From Hymenobacter volaticus (lineage in GTDB: Bacteria > Bacteroidota > Bacteroidia > Cytophagales > Hymenobacteraceae), in NCBI RefSeq assembly GCF_022921055.1, contig NZ_CP095061.1, positions 1,093,501 to 1,157,500 on the forward strand: 64,000 nucleotides of DNA, given 5' to 3'. The notes beneath the pieces were generated by a model. It worked only from the letters and a program-made list of their open reading frames with translations, was not told where the DNA came from and ran no database searches. Positions 9,051-17,770 of this stretch are shown here, in pieces (the first letter of the stretch is position 1; each line of letters begins with the position of its first letter). The position numbers and the translations under genes are program-made.

Positions 9051-10247
9051 ATGCGCATTCTTTTTATTGGTTTTTGGGGAATTAGTGACCCATTAACTAC
9101 TTCTACTACGATGCCTAACTTGCAAATTCTACAGGGGATTAGCACTGTGGAAACTATTGTTCTAGCCACTGTAGAGCGAGACGAGAAAGAAGATATACAG
9201 TTTACGCCTTCTTTTACAAATCACAAGATTGTATTTCGTCCGCTTATTTCCCGTACAAAACAGCCGCTGTTACTCAATAAGATTGATGATTTTGTACGGT
9301 TGCCTCGTGAGTTAGCAGCTTTAGTGCGGCAATATGATGTTGATACAATTATTGGACGGGGAGCAATGGCTGGTGCACTAGCTTACCAAACAAGTAAACG
9401 AACTGGAGTACGCTTCTTCGTAGAGTCGTTTGAGCCTCATGCCGATTATATGCTTGATTCAGGTGTTTGGAAGGCGTATGACCCAAGATATTTGTTTCAG
9501 CGTAGGTGGGAAGAAAAAGAAAAGAAACTTGCTAAGGGACTTATGCCGGTAGCTGAAAACTATAGACGCAAGCTTATAGAGGAAGGGGTGCCAGCTGATC
9601 GAATAATGACGGTGTCGTGTTTCGTTGATCTTCAGAAATTTGCTTTTGATGCGGAGCGTAGACAGCAAATGCGCCGACAATTGGACTTCCCTAATGAGGC
9701 TATTGTCGGTATTTACGTAGGCAAGTTCGGGGATATATACTACGATGCCGAGGCTTTCGACATCTTTCGAGCTGCGGCTGATCATTTTCCTGACCGTTTC
9801 CGGTTAATAATTCTAACCCCCAATCCCATTGAGCAAGTCAAAGCAAAGTTACAAGCGGTTGGCCTCAACGAAACCAATACATTCGTTACAAAAGCGCCGC
9901 ACCGGGAAGTACCTGCTTACTTGGCAGCGGCTGATTTTGCTTTCGCACCAATCAAGCCTGCTGAGTGCCGCCAGTACTGCTCTCCCGTAAAAGTAGGTGA
10001 ATATTGGGCTAGCGGGCTCCCGGTACTACTTACGGAAGGTGTAGGAGATGACAGCGCAATTATCAAAGAAGAAGGAGGAGGAGCAGTTTTCAACCTGGAG
10101 CGGCCGACCTCAGTAGGAGACGCTCTACAGTTAATCGAACAACAGATTGCCCTGCCTGACTACCGCACGCGCGTGCGCCAATTAGCTGAGCAGCATCGAT
10201 CCATCGAGCAAGCAAAACAAGCATACACGAGATTTTTTGGAACATAA
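9051..10247 (+). CDS. GT4-like glycosyltransferase (group 1)
   Basis: A 398-residue GT-B fold protein. The C-terminal half has the donor-site region with AADFAFAPIKP followed by YCSPVKVGEYWASGLPVLLTEGVGDD, a pattern of the GT4 subgroup in which the E-x7-E motif is modified. The N-terminal half has an alpha/beta pattern with GRGAMAGALAYQTSK. The ATG at 9051 is preceded by an AT-rich leader. The gene follows a GT2 gene by 42 nt and is followed directly by a hairpin terminator (10251-10293), so it is probably the last gene of that short unit. Function: addition of a sugar to the surface glycan; substrates unknown. Confidence 0.78.
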   Translation: MRILFIGFWGISDPLTTSTTMPNLQILQGISTVETIVLATVERDEKEDIQFTPSFTNHKIVFRPLISRTKQPLLLNKIDDFVRLPRELAALVRQYDVDTIIGRGAMAGALAYQTSKRTGVRFFVESFEPHADYMLDSGVWKAYDPRYLFQRRWEEKEKKLAKGLMPVAENYRRKLIEEGVPADRIMTVSCFVDLQKFAFDAERRQQMRRQLDFPNEAIVGIYVGKFGDIYYDAEAFDIFRAAADHFPDRFRLIILTPNPIEQVKAKLQAVGLNETNTFVTKAPHREVPAYLAAADFAFAPIKPAECRQYCSPVKVGEYWASGLPVLLTEGVGDDSAIIKEEGGGAVFNLERPTSVGDALQLIEQQIALPDYRTRVRQLAEQHRSIEQAKQAYTRFFGT

Positions 10248-10250
10248 GAG

Positions 10251-10293
10251 GGCAAAATTACGCATCGCACAAACTGTGCTGCGTAATTTTGCC
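10251..10293. terminator. hairpin terminator after the GT4 gene
   Basis: A 14-bp outer stem (10251-10264 with 10280-10293) and a 5-bp inner stem (10267-10271 with 10275-10279), with a 2-nt bulge and an AAC loop. The T run lies in the 3' arm. It begins 4 nt after the stop codon. Confidence 0.65.
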
Positions 10294-10330
10294 TTGAGGC
10301 ACAACTAACCACTCAAGCATCAACTACACA

Positions 10331-11118
10331 ATGGATCAGGAATTAATTGACTTCGACAAGTTGCAGGCACATATTGCAGAACTGAAAACGCAGTGGAATG
10401 ACCCTGAAAAACCGTTTCACTATTTGGTATACGATGGCTTCTTCAGGCCAGAGGCCGCCGAACGGATTCTAGAAGCTTATCCTGATGTAACGACAGGTAA
10501 TTGGGATGGCACAACCTATATCAATCAGAAAAATAAGTTTGCCCTGACAAAGTTCGGAGCAGAACACCCATTACTACAGCAAGCATTCAACGAGTTTAAC
10601 GGAGAAAACTTTCTTCATATAGTAGAAGATATTACTGGTATATCCGAACTTTTAGGTGACGACGAGCTATTTGGGGGAGGACTACATCAGTCTGTTACAG
10701 GGGCTTTTTTGGATGTACACGTTGATTTCAACTATCATCAAACTACCAAATACCACCGGCGTATGAATGCTATTGTTTATATGAACAAGAATTGGAAGCA
10801 AGAGTATAATGGATATTTAGAGTTATGGGATATGCAAAAAAAGAAACAGCTGGAATCTATTGCACCACTATTCAATCGATGCGTGATTTTTGAAACCAAT
10901 GAAGTCTCGTATCATGGTCATCCTAAACCTTTGGCAGCTCCCGGTGGTATCACTCGTAAATCATTAGCTGTCTATTATTATACAAAAGACCGGCCGGCCA
11001 ATGAAATTGCAGGGAGCATAATACAGTGTATGTCAACACGGAGGGTACAGGTGGATTATTGAAAAATTTTAAATCTGGCTTGAAAGCGGCTGTTGAGAGA
11101 ACAAAAAATAAAATTTAG
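10331..11118 (+). CDS. 2OG-Fe(II) oxygenase (prolyl-4-hydroxylase-like), frame broken near the C-terminus
   Basis: A non-haem iron, 2-oxoglutarate-dependent oxygenase. The double-stranded beta-helix residues are visible: His130 and Asp132 in DVHVDFNYH, the distal His at SYHGHP (195/197) and the 2-oxoglutarate-binding Arg209 in ITRKSLAVYYYT. As read, the protein ends at 11062 with an unrelated tail. Adding one G to the G run at 11012-11014 gives AGEHNTVYVNTEG and a basic C-terminus ending at 11118 (~262 residues), which matches what I remember of this family. Similar proteins occur in surface-glycan loci of bacteria and may hydroxylate a sugar or lipid; the substrate is unknown. It is flanked by terminators on both sides and so forms a single-gene unit. 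Confidence 0.8.
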
Positions 11119-11138
11119 GTAGGATATTTTATTTATTC

Positions 11139-11172
11139 AATAAATCCTGTGCCATAAAGTGCAGGATTTATT
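11139..11172. terminator. terminator after the 2OG oxygenase
   Basis: Perfect 11-bp stem (11139-11149 with 11162-11172) with a 12-nt loop, followed by TATTTTG. Its position, 20 nt after the frame-corrected stop at 11118, supports that corrected end. Confidence 0.6.
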
Positions 11173-11288
11173 ATTTTGTCATTTTGACTTTCTTAACAGG
11201 ATTCTGTGGTGACTAATTTATGTCATATACCAGTGTGTTAATCTTAATTTGTGTGATTAATATATTTATATGATTAAAATTTGGCGCT

Positions 11289-11985
11289 GGTAAAGTAGTA
11301 GGTGATTATTATTTCAGGTGTGGTAAGTGCGTCAGCACAATTCTACGCAAAAAATGCAGCGAATAACTTAAGTACCAGTGCACAGCTTGTCGCTACCAGG
11401 CCGTGTTTTCGCCTGCTGCACCCGCGAGGGCGGTACCCTCACAGGTGTAGAGAGTTGCTGCTCTAGTGGGGGGTGTTGCAACGGGCCATCTTGTGCTTAA
11501 TGGACGCCTCGCGTTCCATTGTTATCGAGTTGACAAAAAAGCGCAGCACACGCTGTAGCTATGGCCCAAGCCGTGTCGGCCACGCGTACTCGAACTAGAT
11601 GAAATGTAGACTTATGCTGGGCGCAAAAAAACGCAAATCTGGCTCTAGAAGGCTGTGAAGCGCCACACAAGGCTGGAGGCTATGCTCGCGTGGGACCGCC
11701 ACCTTGCGCCAGTTGTGGCAGGCCTTGCCAAATGAGTACCGTACGGGCACGTGGTATTTTACGGACGAATGGGAAGCATATGGCCAGGTTTTGGCGCAGC
11801 CTGCGCATCGGCCCAGCCCTAAAGAGGCGGCAAGAACAGCATCGTAGAGAGCGCCAACCAACTGTGCATTAAGCCAAAAGACGCCGTACTGGTGCGTAAA
11901 ACCTGCTCTTTCAGTCTGTGTTTAGCTATACCATGTGTGCATCCAACTGATCATCGAAAAGCATAATCACCGACTAAATTCAACC
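11289..11985 (+). mobile_element. decayed IS1-family insertion sequence (~697 bp)
   Basis: Both ends fit terminal inverted repeats: the left end 11289-11309 starts GGTAAAG..., and the complement of the right end 11963-11985 starts GGTTGAA.... They share GGT at the tip and an inner TAGTnGGTGATTAT block. IS1-family elements begin with GGT and are 700-800 bp long, which fits. Inside are fragments of an IS1-type transposase in several frames (see the pseudogene entry). No matching target-site duplication is visible, so the insertion is old or the flanks have changed. It separates the two halves of the polysaccharide locus. Confidence 0.7.
11318..11925 (+). pseudogene. IS1-family transposase (InsAB-type) remnant
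   Basis: Translating in shifting frames gives the IS1 InsA-like zinc finger (CGKC near 11320 and YQCTACRYQ near 11373-11400), then a degraded DEM-like segment near 11595. Further on come LWQALPNEYR and TWYFTDEWEAYGQVLA (about 11710-11800), and finally a P-T-N-C-A-L ... LVRKTCSFS-like tail near 11855-11910. IS1 InsB carries DGWPLY and RKSLSFSKS at the equivalent places. Stops and frame changes occur throughout, so no active transposase is possible. The short open frames called here on either strand are shadows of this relic. Confidence 0.65.
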
Positions 11986-12026
11986 TAAAGTACTTCGTAA
12001 TTTACCACCGTCTAAAATTTATTGTA

Positions 12027-12758
12027 GTGTCAGGCTTTAAAAGAAAGGTCGCCATTCTCCAATCTAACTACATTCCTTGGCGAGGCTATTTCGATCTTAT
12101 TGCGAGTGTAGACGAATTTATTGTCTATGACGATATGCAGTACACTAAAAACGACTGGCGTAATCGCAACCGCATTCGCACAGCACACGGCACCCAGTGG
12201 CTAAGTATACCTGTGCGTCGCAATACACTACACCAAAGTATTCGCGATACGCATGTAATGGACTTGCGCTGGGCACCTCGCCACTGGCGCACGCTCAGCC
12301 AAGCATATACTCGAGCCAGTTGTTTTCAGTTTGGTCGTGACGTACTAGCGGACTTGTATGTTCAAGCAGCTTCGCTAAACTATCTAAGTGAAATCAACCT
12401 TTTGTTTTTGAGATCTATCTGCGCCGCTCTAGGATTTAGCACTCGCATCAGTTGCTCCAGCGATTATACATATGATTTGTTGGCAGACCGTACCACCCGG
12501 CTAGTACAATTGCTGCAGGCTGTAAACGGAAACTACTACCTGTCAGGTCCGGCGGCACAAGTCTACTTAAACCAGCAGCAGATGACTACAGCGGGGATTG
12601 AAGTTCAGTGGATGGACTATAGCGGCTACAAACCCTATCAACAGGTGCACGGAGAACCTTTTGAATCAGCAGTTTCTATTGTGGATTTGCTTTTTAATAT
12701 GGGCCCGGCTGCTACTTGTTACCTGAGTACAAGCAACTCGTCAAGGGCTGAAATATGA
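12027..12758 (+). CDS. WbqC-like family protein
   Basis: A 243-residue protein of the WbqC family (Pfam WbqC-like). Diagnostic segments are VAILQSNYIPWRGYFDLI at the N-terminus, EFIVYDDMQYTKNDWRNRNRI, and WLSIPV. The family occurs in O-antigen and capsule loci next to amino-sugar aminotransferases; its reaction is not established, and a role in acylating or modifying an amino-sugar nucleotide has been proposed. The start is a GTG; no in-frame ATG precedes the conserved N-terminus. The last four bases overlap the next gene (ATGA, 12755-12758), so the two are coupled. It is the first gene after the decayed IS element. Confidence 0.85.
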   Translation: MSGFKRKVAILQSNYIPWRGYFDLIASVDEFIVYDDMQYTKNDWRNRNRIRTAHGTQWLSIPVRRNTLHQSIRDTHVMDLRWAPRHWRTLSQAYTRASCFQFGRDVLADLYVQAASLNYLSEINLLFLRSICAALGFSTRISCSSDYTYDLLADRTTRLVQLLQAVNGNYYLSGPAAQVYLNQQQMTTAGIEVQWMDYSGYKPYQQVHGEPFESAVSIVDLLFNMGPAATCYLSTSNSSRAEI

Positions 12759-13702
12759 TTACAGCAACGCCTAGTGCAGTAAAGTACTCGGTAGTTGTGC
12801 CTGTTTTCCAAGGACAAGATACCTTACGCCCGTTAGCAGAGAAGTTGCAGGAATTCTTTGTCAAGGCCGGCTATTCTTATGAACTGATTTTTGTGCACGA
12901 TGGTGGTCAAGCGGCAGCTTGGGATGTAGTTCTGCAGTTGCGGCAAGAGTTTGGCCCCGCCTGCGTGAAGGCCATTCGGCTGTCGCGCAACTTCGGACAG
13001 CACAACGCCCTACTTTGCGGCTTCGGGCACGCAAGCGGGCAATTTATTGTCACACTCGACGAGGATTTGCAGCATTCTCCGTCTGATATACATCTTCTTG
13101 TTCAGCGCCAAGTCGCCGGAAATTTTGATGTAGTATATGGTTGCTATGAGTCTCGGCAGCACGCAAGCTGGCGCAATCTGACTTCAGGACTGCTACGGCG
13201 TATGCTGCGTTTGGGCATCCCGGAGTTGCACGCTAATTATTCTGCATTTCGTCTTTTGAAAACTAGTGTTGCGCGTCATTGCCTGACTATGCGCAACTCG
13301 TATACCTTCCTCGATGGCTATCTTACCTGGGTAACAAGCAATGTTGGCAGCATTCAGGTCACTCACCAGCCGCGAACTATCGGCCGCAGTAGTTATACAC
13401 TAGGTCGGCTAATACGGCACTCCATTAACATATTTGTTACATTCTCCGACTTGCCGGTGCGGATGCTTAGCTATGCGTCTCTCGTAGTATTCATCCTCAC
13501 TACTTTATATTCGGGCTATATTCTGTTGCGCAAGCTGTTCTTCAACGACTTACTGCCTGGCTTTGCATCCCTCATCATTGCTATTGGCTTTGGGGTTGGA
13601 TTACTGCTGCTAGGTATGGGAATACTAGGGGAATATATCCACCGCATCAACCTCAAAACCACCCGTCGCCCCGACTTTATAGAGGCAGAAACGTTGGAGT
13701 AA
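12755..13702 (+). CDS. ArnC/GtrB-like polyprenyl-phosphate sugar transferase (GT2)
   Basis: A 315-residue GT2 enzyme of the DPM1/ArnC/GtrB subgroup, which loads a sugar onto undecaprenyl phosphate at the inner membrane. The catalytic half has VVVPVFQGQDTL, LSRNFGQHNALLCGFGHA and LDEDLQ. The C-terminal third has RMLSYASLVVF, two hydrophobic membrane segments (~residues 230-255 and 265-290), and GMGILGEYIHRI...RRPDF, all in the same order as in E. coli ArnC. Notable is FVHDGG in place of the usual DDGS. It overlaps the WbqC-like gene and precedes an acetyltransferase and an RffA-type aminotransferase. The likely donor is therefore a dTDP-4-amino (or acylamino) 4,6-dideoxy sugar; this is inference. 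Confidence 0.85.
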   Translation: MITATPSAVKYSVVVPVFQGQDTLRPLAEKLQEFFVKAGYSYELIFVHDGGQAAAWDVVLQLRQEFGPACVKAIRLSRNFGQHNALLCGFGHASGQFIVTLDEDLQHSPSDIHLLVQRQVAGNFDVVYGCYESRQHASWRNLTSGLLRRMLRLGIPELHANYSAFRLLKTSVARHCLTMRNSYTFLDGYLTWVTSNVGSIQVTHQPRTIGRSSYTLGRLIRHSINIFVTFSDLPVRMLSYASLVVFILTTLYSGYILLRKLFFNDLLPGFASLIIAIGFGVGLLLLGMGILGEYIHRINLKTTRRPDFIEAETLE

Positions 13703-13790
13703 CTGCCCGATTTCTAGGTAATATCTACTACGGTATTAGAAGCTGCTTTATTTGCTGTTAATTGACAATCAGCAGAAACAAACCTGATAC

Positions 13791-14462
13791 ATGAAACGAA
13801 CTGCTATTATTGGAGCAGGGGCACTAGGGCAACAACTGGCGCAACATCTGCGGCAAACGGTAGGGTGGCAAGTAGCAGGGTTCTTCGACGATTGGTATGC
13901 CACCAGTACCGGGCCTGAACCTGTATTCGGTAAAGTAGCTGACGTAGCGGCAGCATATGCTGCTGGCCGCTTCGACAATTTATTGATTGGTATTGGGTAT
14001 CACCATATGGCCCGCCGACAAGAGCTATTTGAAGACCTGCTAGCAGCGGGCCTACCGTTTGCGCAATTTGTGCACCCTGCTGCTTACGTTGATGTAAGCG
14101 CGGTATTAGCGCCAGGGGTATTTGTTTCGCCCGGCTGTATACTCGACTTGAATGTACGGCTGGAAGCCAATGTGCTGCTGTACACAGGGTGCATTGTGGC
14201 GCATGATAGCGCGATAGGCTCACATACAATCATGGGCCCCGGTGTCCGGTTGGCGGGTCGGGTCAGGATAGGGGAGCGGTGCTTCTTGGGAGTTGGCACT
14301 ACCATCATCGATTCCCGCACGGTGGTGGCTGATGTACGCACTGGAGGCGGCGCGGTGCTCATTCACGACGCTGATGCTTCAGGCACTTATGTAGGAGTTC
14401 CTGCACGTCGGCTACCAGCGCACTCGATTGCGCCAGAGTCCGATTCGCTGGAATCCTGCTAA
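13791..14462 (+). CDS. NeuD/PglD-like sugar O/N-acyltransferase
   Basis: A 223-residue two-domain protein. Residues 1-~75 form a Rossmann-like sugar-nucleotide domain (KRTAIIGAGALGQQLA, then FFDDW). The rest is a left-handed beta-helix of hexapeptide repeats (ALAPGVFVSPGC, AIGSHTIMGPGVRLAGRVRIGE) ending in a GVPARRLP motif. The family includes PglD, which N-acetylates UDP-4-amino sugars, and NeuD, an O-acetyltransferase. The gene lies 38 nt before the RffA aminotransferase, so the likely job is acetylation of the 4-amino group of the RffA product, replacing the GNAT enzyme WecD found in enterobacteria. That assignment is inferred from context. A frame starting at 13791 is the natural ATG. Confidence 0.83.
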   Translation: MKRTAIIGAGALGQQLAQHLRQTVGWQVAGFFDDWYATSTGPEPVFGKVADVAAAYAAGRFDNLLIGIGYHHMARRQELFEDLLAAGLPFAQFVHPAAYVDVSAVLAPGVFVSPGCILDLNVRLEANVLLYTGCIVAHDSAIGSHTIMGPGVRLAGRVRIGERCFLGVGTTIIDSRTVVADVRTGGGAVLIHDADASGTYVGVPARRLPAHSIAPESDSLESC

Positions 14463-14500
14463 TTTTGCTGCCCCTTTTGTCGGTAGCCGACTTTAGCTTT

Positions 14501-15633
14501 ATGCTTATTCCGTTCAACAAGCCTTTTTTTGTCGGTACCGAAACTCGCTACATAGAAGAAGCAGTACGCTCCGGCAAACTGTCAGGCGATGGTATGTTTA
14601 CTCGGCGCTGCGAAGAATGGCTACAAGCCAGGTTAGGAACACCTCGCGTACTGCTCACCACCTCAGGCACCGATGCCTTAGAACTAGCCGCCTTGCTACT
14701 TGATCTAGAGCCCGGCGACGAGGTATTATTGCCAAGTTTTACTTTCTCTTCCACTGCCACCGCCTTTGTCCTGCGGGGGCACGGCTAGTGTTCGTGGATA
14801 GTACTGCTACTAGTCCGGCCTTTGATACTAGCCAACTGGAAAAACTAGTTACGCCTCGCACCCGCGCTATAGTACCTGTACACTACGCCGGGGTGGCCTG
14901 CGACATGGCTGCAGTACAAGCCATAGCGGAGCGTTACCAATTGGCTGTGGTAGAAGATGCAGCGCAGGCCTTGGGTGGTAACTTTTGTGGTCAGCCGCTC
15001 GGCACGCTTGGCACGCTCGGCGCGTTTTCCTTCCACGAAACCAAGAATGTAACAGCTGGTGGCGAAGGTGGTATGCTAGCTATAAATGATGCGAACTTGA
15101 TAAAACGGGCCGAAGTACTGCGTGAGAAAGGCACTAACAGGGCGGCATTCTTTCGAGGGGAAGTAGCGAAATACAGTTGGGTGGATATTGGTTCATCGTT
15201 TTTACCCGCAGAAATAAATGCTGCTTTTCTGTGGGCACAACTAGAGCAGCTAACATTTATTCAGGAGCGCCGACAAACTGTCTGGATACGCTATTTCGAA
15301 GAACTACAGCCATTGGGGCCTCTCGGAGTAGGCCTGCCTAAGATTCCTGCTTATTCCTCTCAGAACGGCCATTTATTTTACTTGGTCTGCCGTTCTCTGG
15401 CCGAGCGCATAAATTTAATCGCCTATTTAAAAGAGCGACACATCACGGCCATATTTCATTATCAACCTTTACACAGTAGCCCTTACTATGCTGCACGCCA
15501 AGACGGCCGGGAGTTGCCTTGGGCCACGTACTACGCCGATTGCCTAGTTCGGCTACCTTTGTATACCGAGTTGGAAGAAAGCCAGCAGCAGCGGATCATT
15601 CAAGCTGTTTTAAGCTTCTATCAGGTAGTATAA
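14501..15633 (+). CDS. rffA: dTDP-4-amino-4,6-dideoxygalactose transaminase (frame broken by one missing G)
   Basis: PLP-dependent DegT/DnrJ/EryC1 aminotransferase making dTDP-4-amino-4,6-dideoxy-D-galactose (dTDP-Fuc4N) from the 4-keto sugar. The order IPFNKP, SGKLSGDG, LLTTSGTDALE, VPVHYAGVACDM, VEDAAQ, FSFHETKN and REKGTNRAAFFRGEV matches E. coli RffA/WecE almost block by block. The Schiff-base lysine is Lys182 in HETKN. The frame breaks at the five-G run 14775-14779; a sixth G restores FVLRGARLVFVDS, giving ~377 residues (E. coli 376). The start is the ATG at 14501, before IPFNKP. Synthesis of the dTDP-4-keto-6-deoxyglucose substrate (rmlA, rmlB) is not encoded in the window. Confidence 0.9.
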
Positions 15634-15658
15634 GTTTTTGATTGCCCTTCTGCCGCGT

Positions 15659-16732
15659 ATGCGTATTCTTTTCATCGTTCCCTACCCACCTGGTAAGGCT
15701 CCTTCGCAGCGGTTTCGATTCGAGCAGTATCTGGATTTTCTCACGCAAGCTGGCTACTCTTATCGTTTGGCCCCTTTCCTTTCTGACGCCACTTGGGCTA
15801 TTTTGTACAAGCCAGGCCATACCCTAGCCAAAGTGTTGGGTATTCTTCTAGGGTTTATACGGCGGGTAGGTTTGCTTTTCAGCGTACCTACTTACGACTA
15901 CGTGTTTATTCATAGAGAGGCAGCACCCATTGGTCCTCCGGTGCTGGAATGGCTTATAGCGAAGGTCTTGCGAAAGAAAATCATCTATGATTTTGATGAT
16001 GCTATCTGGATGAAAGACCCGGCTGGCGAGCAGACCTTTATCAGTCAACTCAAATGGCAGCAAAAGGTGGCGCAGATTTGTCGATGGGCATATAAAGTGA
16101 GTTGTGGTAACGCTTATCTGCAAGCGTACGCTCGGCAATTCAACTCTCGCGCCATTATCAATCCTACTACGTTGGATACTGAGCACCTGCACAACCGCAT
16201 GCGAGACCAGCGTCAATCAACTCGCCCCATCATCGGATGGACTGGTACGCACACCACCTTGCGCCACCTGGACTTGGTTTGGCCTGTACTAGAACGTCTA
16301 GAACAAGAAAAATACAGCTTTGAATTTCGTGTCATCTCCAATCAGCCGCCTGATTATTCAGGTTTGCAGAATCTCACTTACACGCCTTGGCGTAAAGACA
16401 CTGAAATAGAGGACTTGAGCCAGTTTCATATAGGCTTGATGCCATTGGTAGATGATCCTTGGGCGCGAGGCAAATGTGCTTTCAAGGCTTTGCAGTACAT
16501 GTCATTGGGCATGCCTGCCTTGGTGTCGCCCGTGGGCATGAACACCGAAGTGGTACAGGATACCTACAACGGGTTTGTGTGCAGTACTACCGAGCAGTGG
16601 TACACGGCATTGCGTCAACTGCTGGCCGACCAAGACTTGCGCGCTGCCCAAGGTGCTGCCGCTCGTACTACCATTGTAGAGCGCTATTCAGTGGTATCAA
16701 ATAAGAATAATTTTCTAGCCCTTTTCAGCTAA
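15659..16732 (+). CDS. GT4-like glycosyltransferase
   Basis: A 357-residue GT-B type glycosyltransferase. It starts MRILFIVPYPPGKAPSQRFRFE, a start seen in several polysaccharide-locus GT4 proteins. In the middle it has YDFDDAIW and IGWTGTHTTLRHL, and toward the end MPLVDDPWARGKCAFKALQYMSLGMPALVSPVGMN. That last part is the donor-binding region, in which K-x7-Y replaces the classic E-x7-E. The ATG at 15659 was preferred over the TTG 21 nt upstream because the Rossmann strand begins there. It sits 25 nt after the aminotransferase in the same operon. It may transfer the amino-sugar made by its neighbours. Confidence 0.8.
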   Translation: MRILFIVPYPPGKAPSQRFRFEQYLDFLTQAGYSYRLAPFLSDATWAILYKPGHTLAKVLGILLGFIRRVGLLFSVPTYDYVFIHREAAPIGPPVLEWLIAKVLRKKIIYDFDDAIWMKDPAGEQTFISQLKWQQKVAQICRWAYKVSCGNAYLQAYARQFNSRAIINPTTLDTEHLHNRMRDQRQSTRPIIGWTGTHTTLRHLDLVWPVLERLEQEKYSFEFRVISNQPPDYSGLQNLTYTPWRKDTEIEDLSQFHIGLMPLVDDPWARGKCAFKALQYMSLGMPALVSPVGMNTEVVQDTYNGFVCSTTEQWYTALRQLLADQDLRAAQGAAARTTIVERYSVVSNKNNFLALFS

Positions 16733-16747
16733 TCTACGCCACCGATT

Positions 16748-17770
16748 ATGCAACAGCTGACAACTCGAAATGGGCAAGGCAAAGGGCGCTTCGTAATATC
16801 CCTTGACTTTGAAATAAACTGGGGAGTGCGTGACCAGCAGACGCTAGATCAATATGGTCGTAACCTACTAGGTGTTCGACAAGCTATTCCAGCTATGTTA
16901 GCGTTGTTCGAAAAGTTTGAATTACGAGTAACCTGGGCTACCGTAGGGCTGCTGTTTTTCAAGAGTAAGCGTGAAATGCTAGCTCATTTGCCTGACGTGC
17001 AGCCTCAGTACACGGATACTAAACTTTCACCTTATTTAGCCTTGGATCAAGTAGGTGAAGATGAAGCTGCTGACCCTTATCATTTTGGCTATTCTCTAAT
17101 CGAACAAATACGGCGCACACCCGGCCAAGAAATAGCTACGCATACGTTTTGTCATTACTACTGCCTAGAACGAGGGCAGACTGCTGAAACCTTTCGCGCC
17201 GACCTTACTGCGGCCGTGCAAGTGGCACAAGAGCAAGGAATAACTCTACATAGCCTTGTCTTTCCCCGCAACCAATATAATGCTCAATACTTGGCTATTT
17301 GTCAAGAACTTGGCATTACAAGTTATCGGGGAAATGAGAATTCTTGGATTTATAAAGAGCGAAGTGAGGAGCAGCAAAGCCTTTACAAACGCGGAGCACG
17401 CCTACTAGATGCGTATTTAGACCTCTCCGGGCCAAATTGCTATACGCTAGAGAATATTGCCCAGCAATTTCCTTACAACATTCCAGCAAGTAGATTCTTG
17501 CGGCCCTGGTCTGGGCGACTGCAAGCGCTCGAAACACTACGTCTGCGCCGCATCCTGCATGGTATGGAACACGCCGCCAAAACTGGGCAGGTATTTCATC
17601 TCTGGTGGCATCCGCACAATTTTGGGGTAAATATTCCGCAAAACATGGCTGTATTACAACGCATTGCTGAACATTACCATCAGTTGCGCGCGCACTATGG
17701 CATGGAAAGCCAATCCATGGGCGACTTAGCTATCGAACTTCAACGTCGTTCACCAGTTACTGCTATCTAA
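16748..17770 (+). CDS. polysaccharide deacetylase family protein
   Basis: A 340-residue NodB-homology (CE4-like) enzyme. The metal site is visible as the SLDFE motif (~residue 20) and the HTFCH motif (~residue 138, the HSxxH equivalent). FPRNQYN and HLWWHPHNFG supply the later catalytic region. There is no signal peptide or obvious membrane segment, so it probably works in the cytoplasm or at the inner membrane face, as ArnD does. It lies 15 nt after a GT4 gene and overlaps the following formyltransferase by one base (TAATG). Possible roles are removal of a formyl or acetyl group from a lipid-linked amino sugar, or editing of a GlcNAc residue. The substrate cannot be read from sequence. Confidence 0.82.
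   Translation: MQQLTTRNGQGKGRFVISLDFEINWGVRDQQTLDQYGRNLLGVRQAIPAMLALFEKFELRVTWATVGLLFFKSKREMLAHLPDVQPQYTDTKLSPYLALDQVGEDEAADPYHFGYSLIEQIRRTPGQEIATHTFCHYYCLERGQTAETFRADLTAAVQVAQEQGITLHSLVFPRNQYNAQYLAICQELGITSYRGNENSWIYKERSEEQQSLYKRGARLLDAYLDLSGPNCYTLENIAQQFPYNIPASRFLRPWSGRLQALETLRLRRILHGMEHAAKTGQVFHLWWHPHNFGVNIPQNMAVLQRIAEHYHQLRAHYGMESQSMGDLAIELQRRSPVTAI

Noticed and set aside
11595..11872. Short open frames on both strands at 11595-11872
   Set aside because: Shadows of the decayed IS1-type transposase; frames and stops change throughout.
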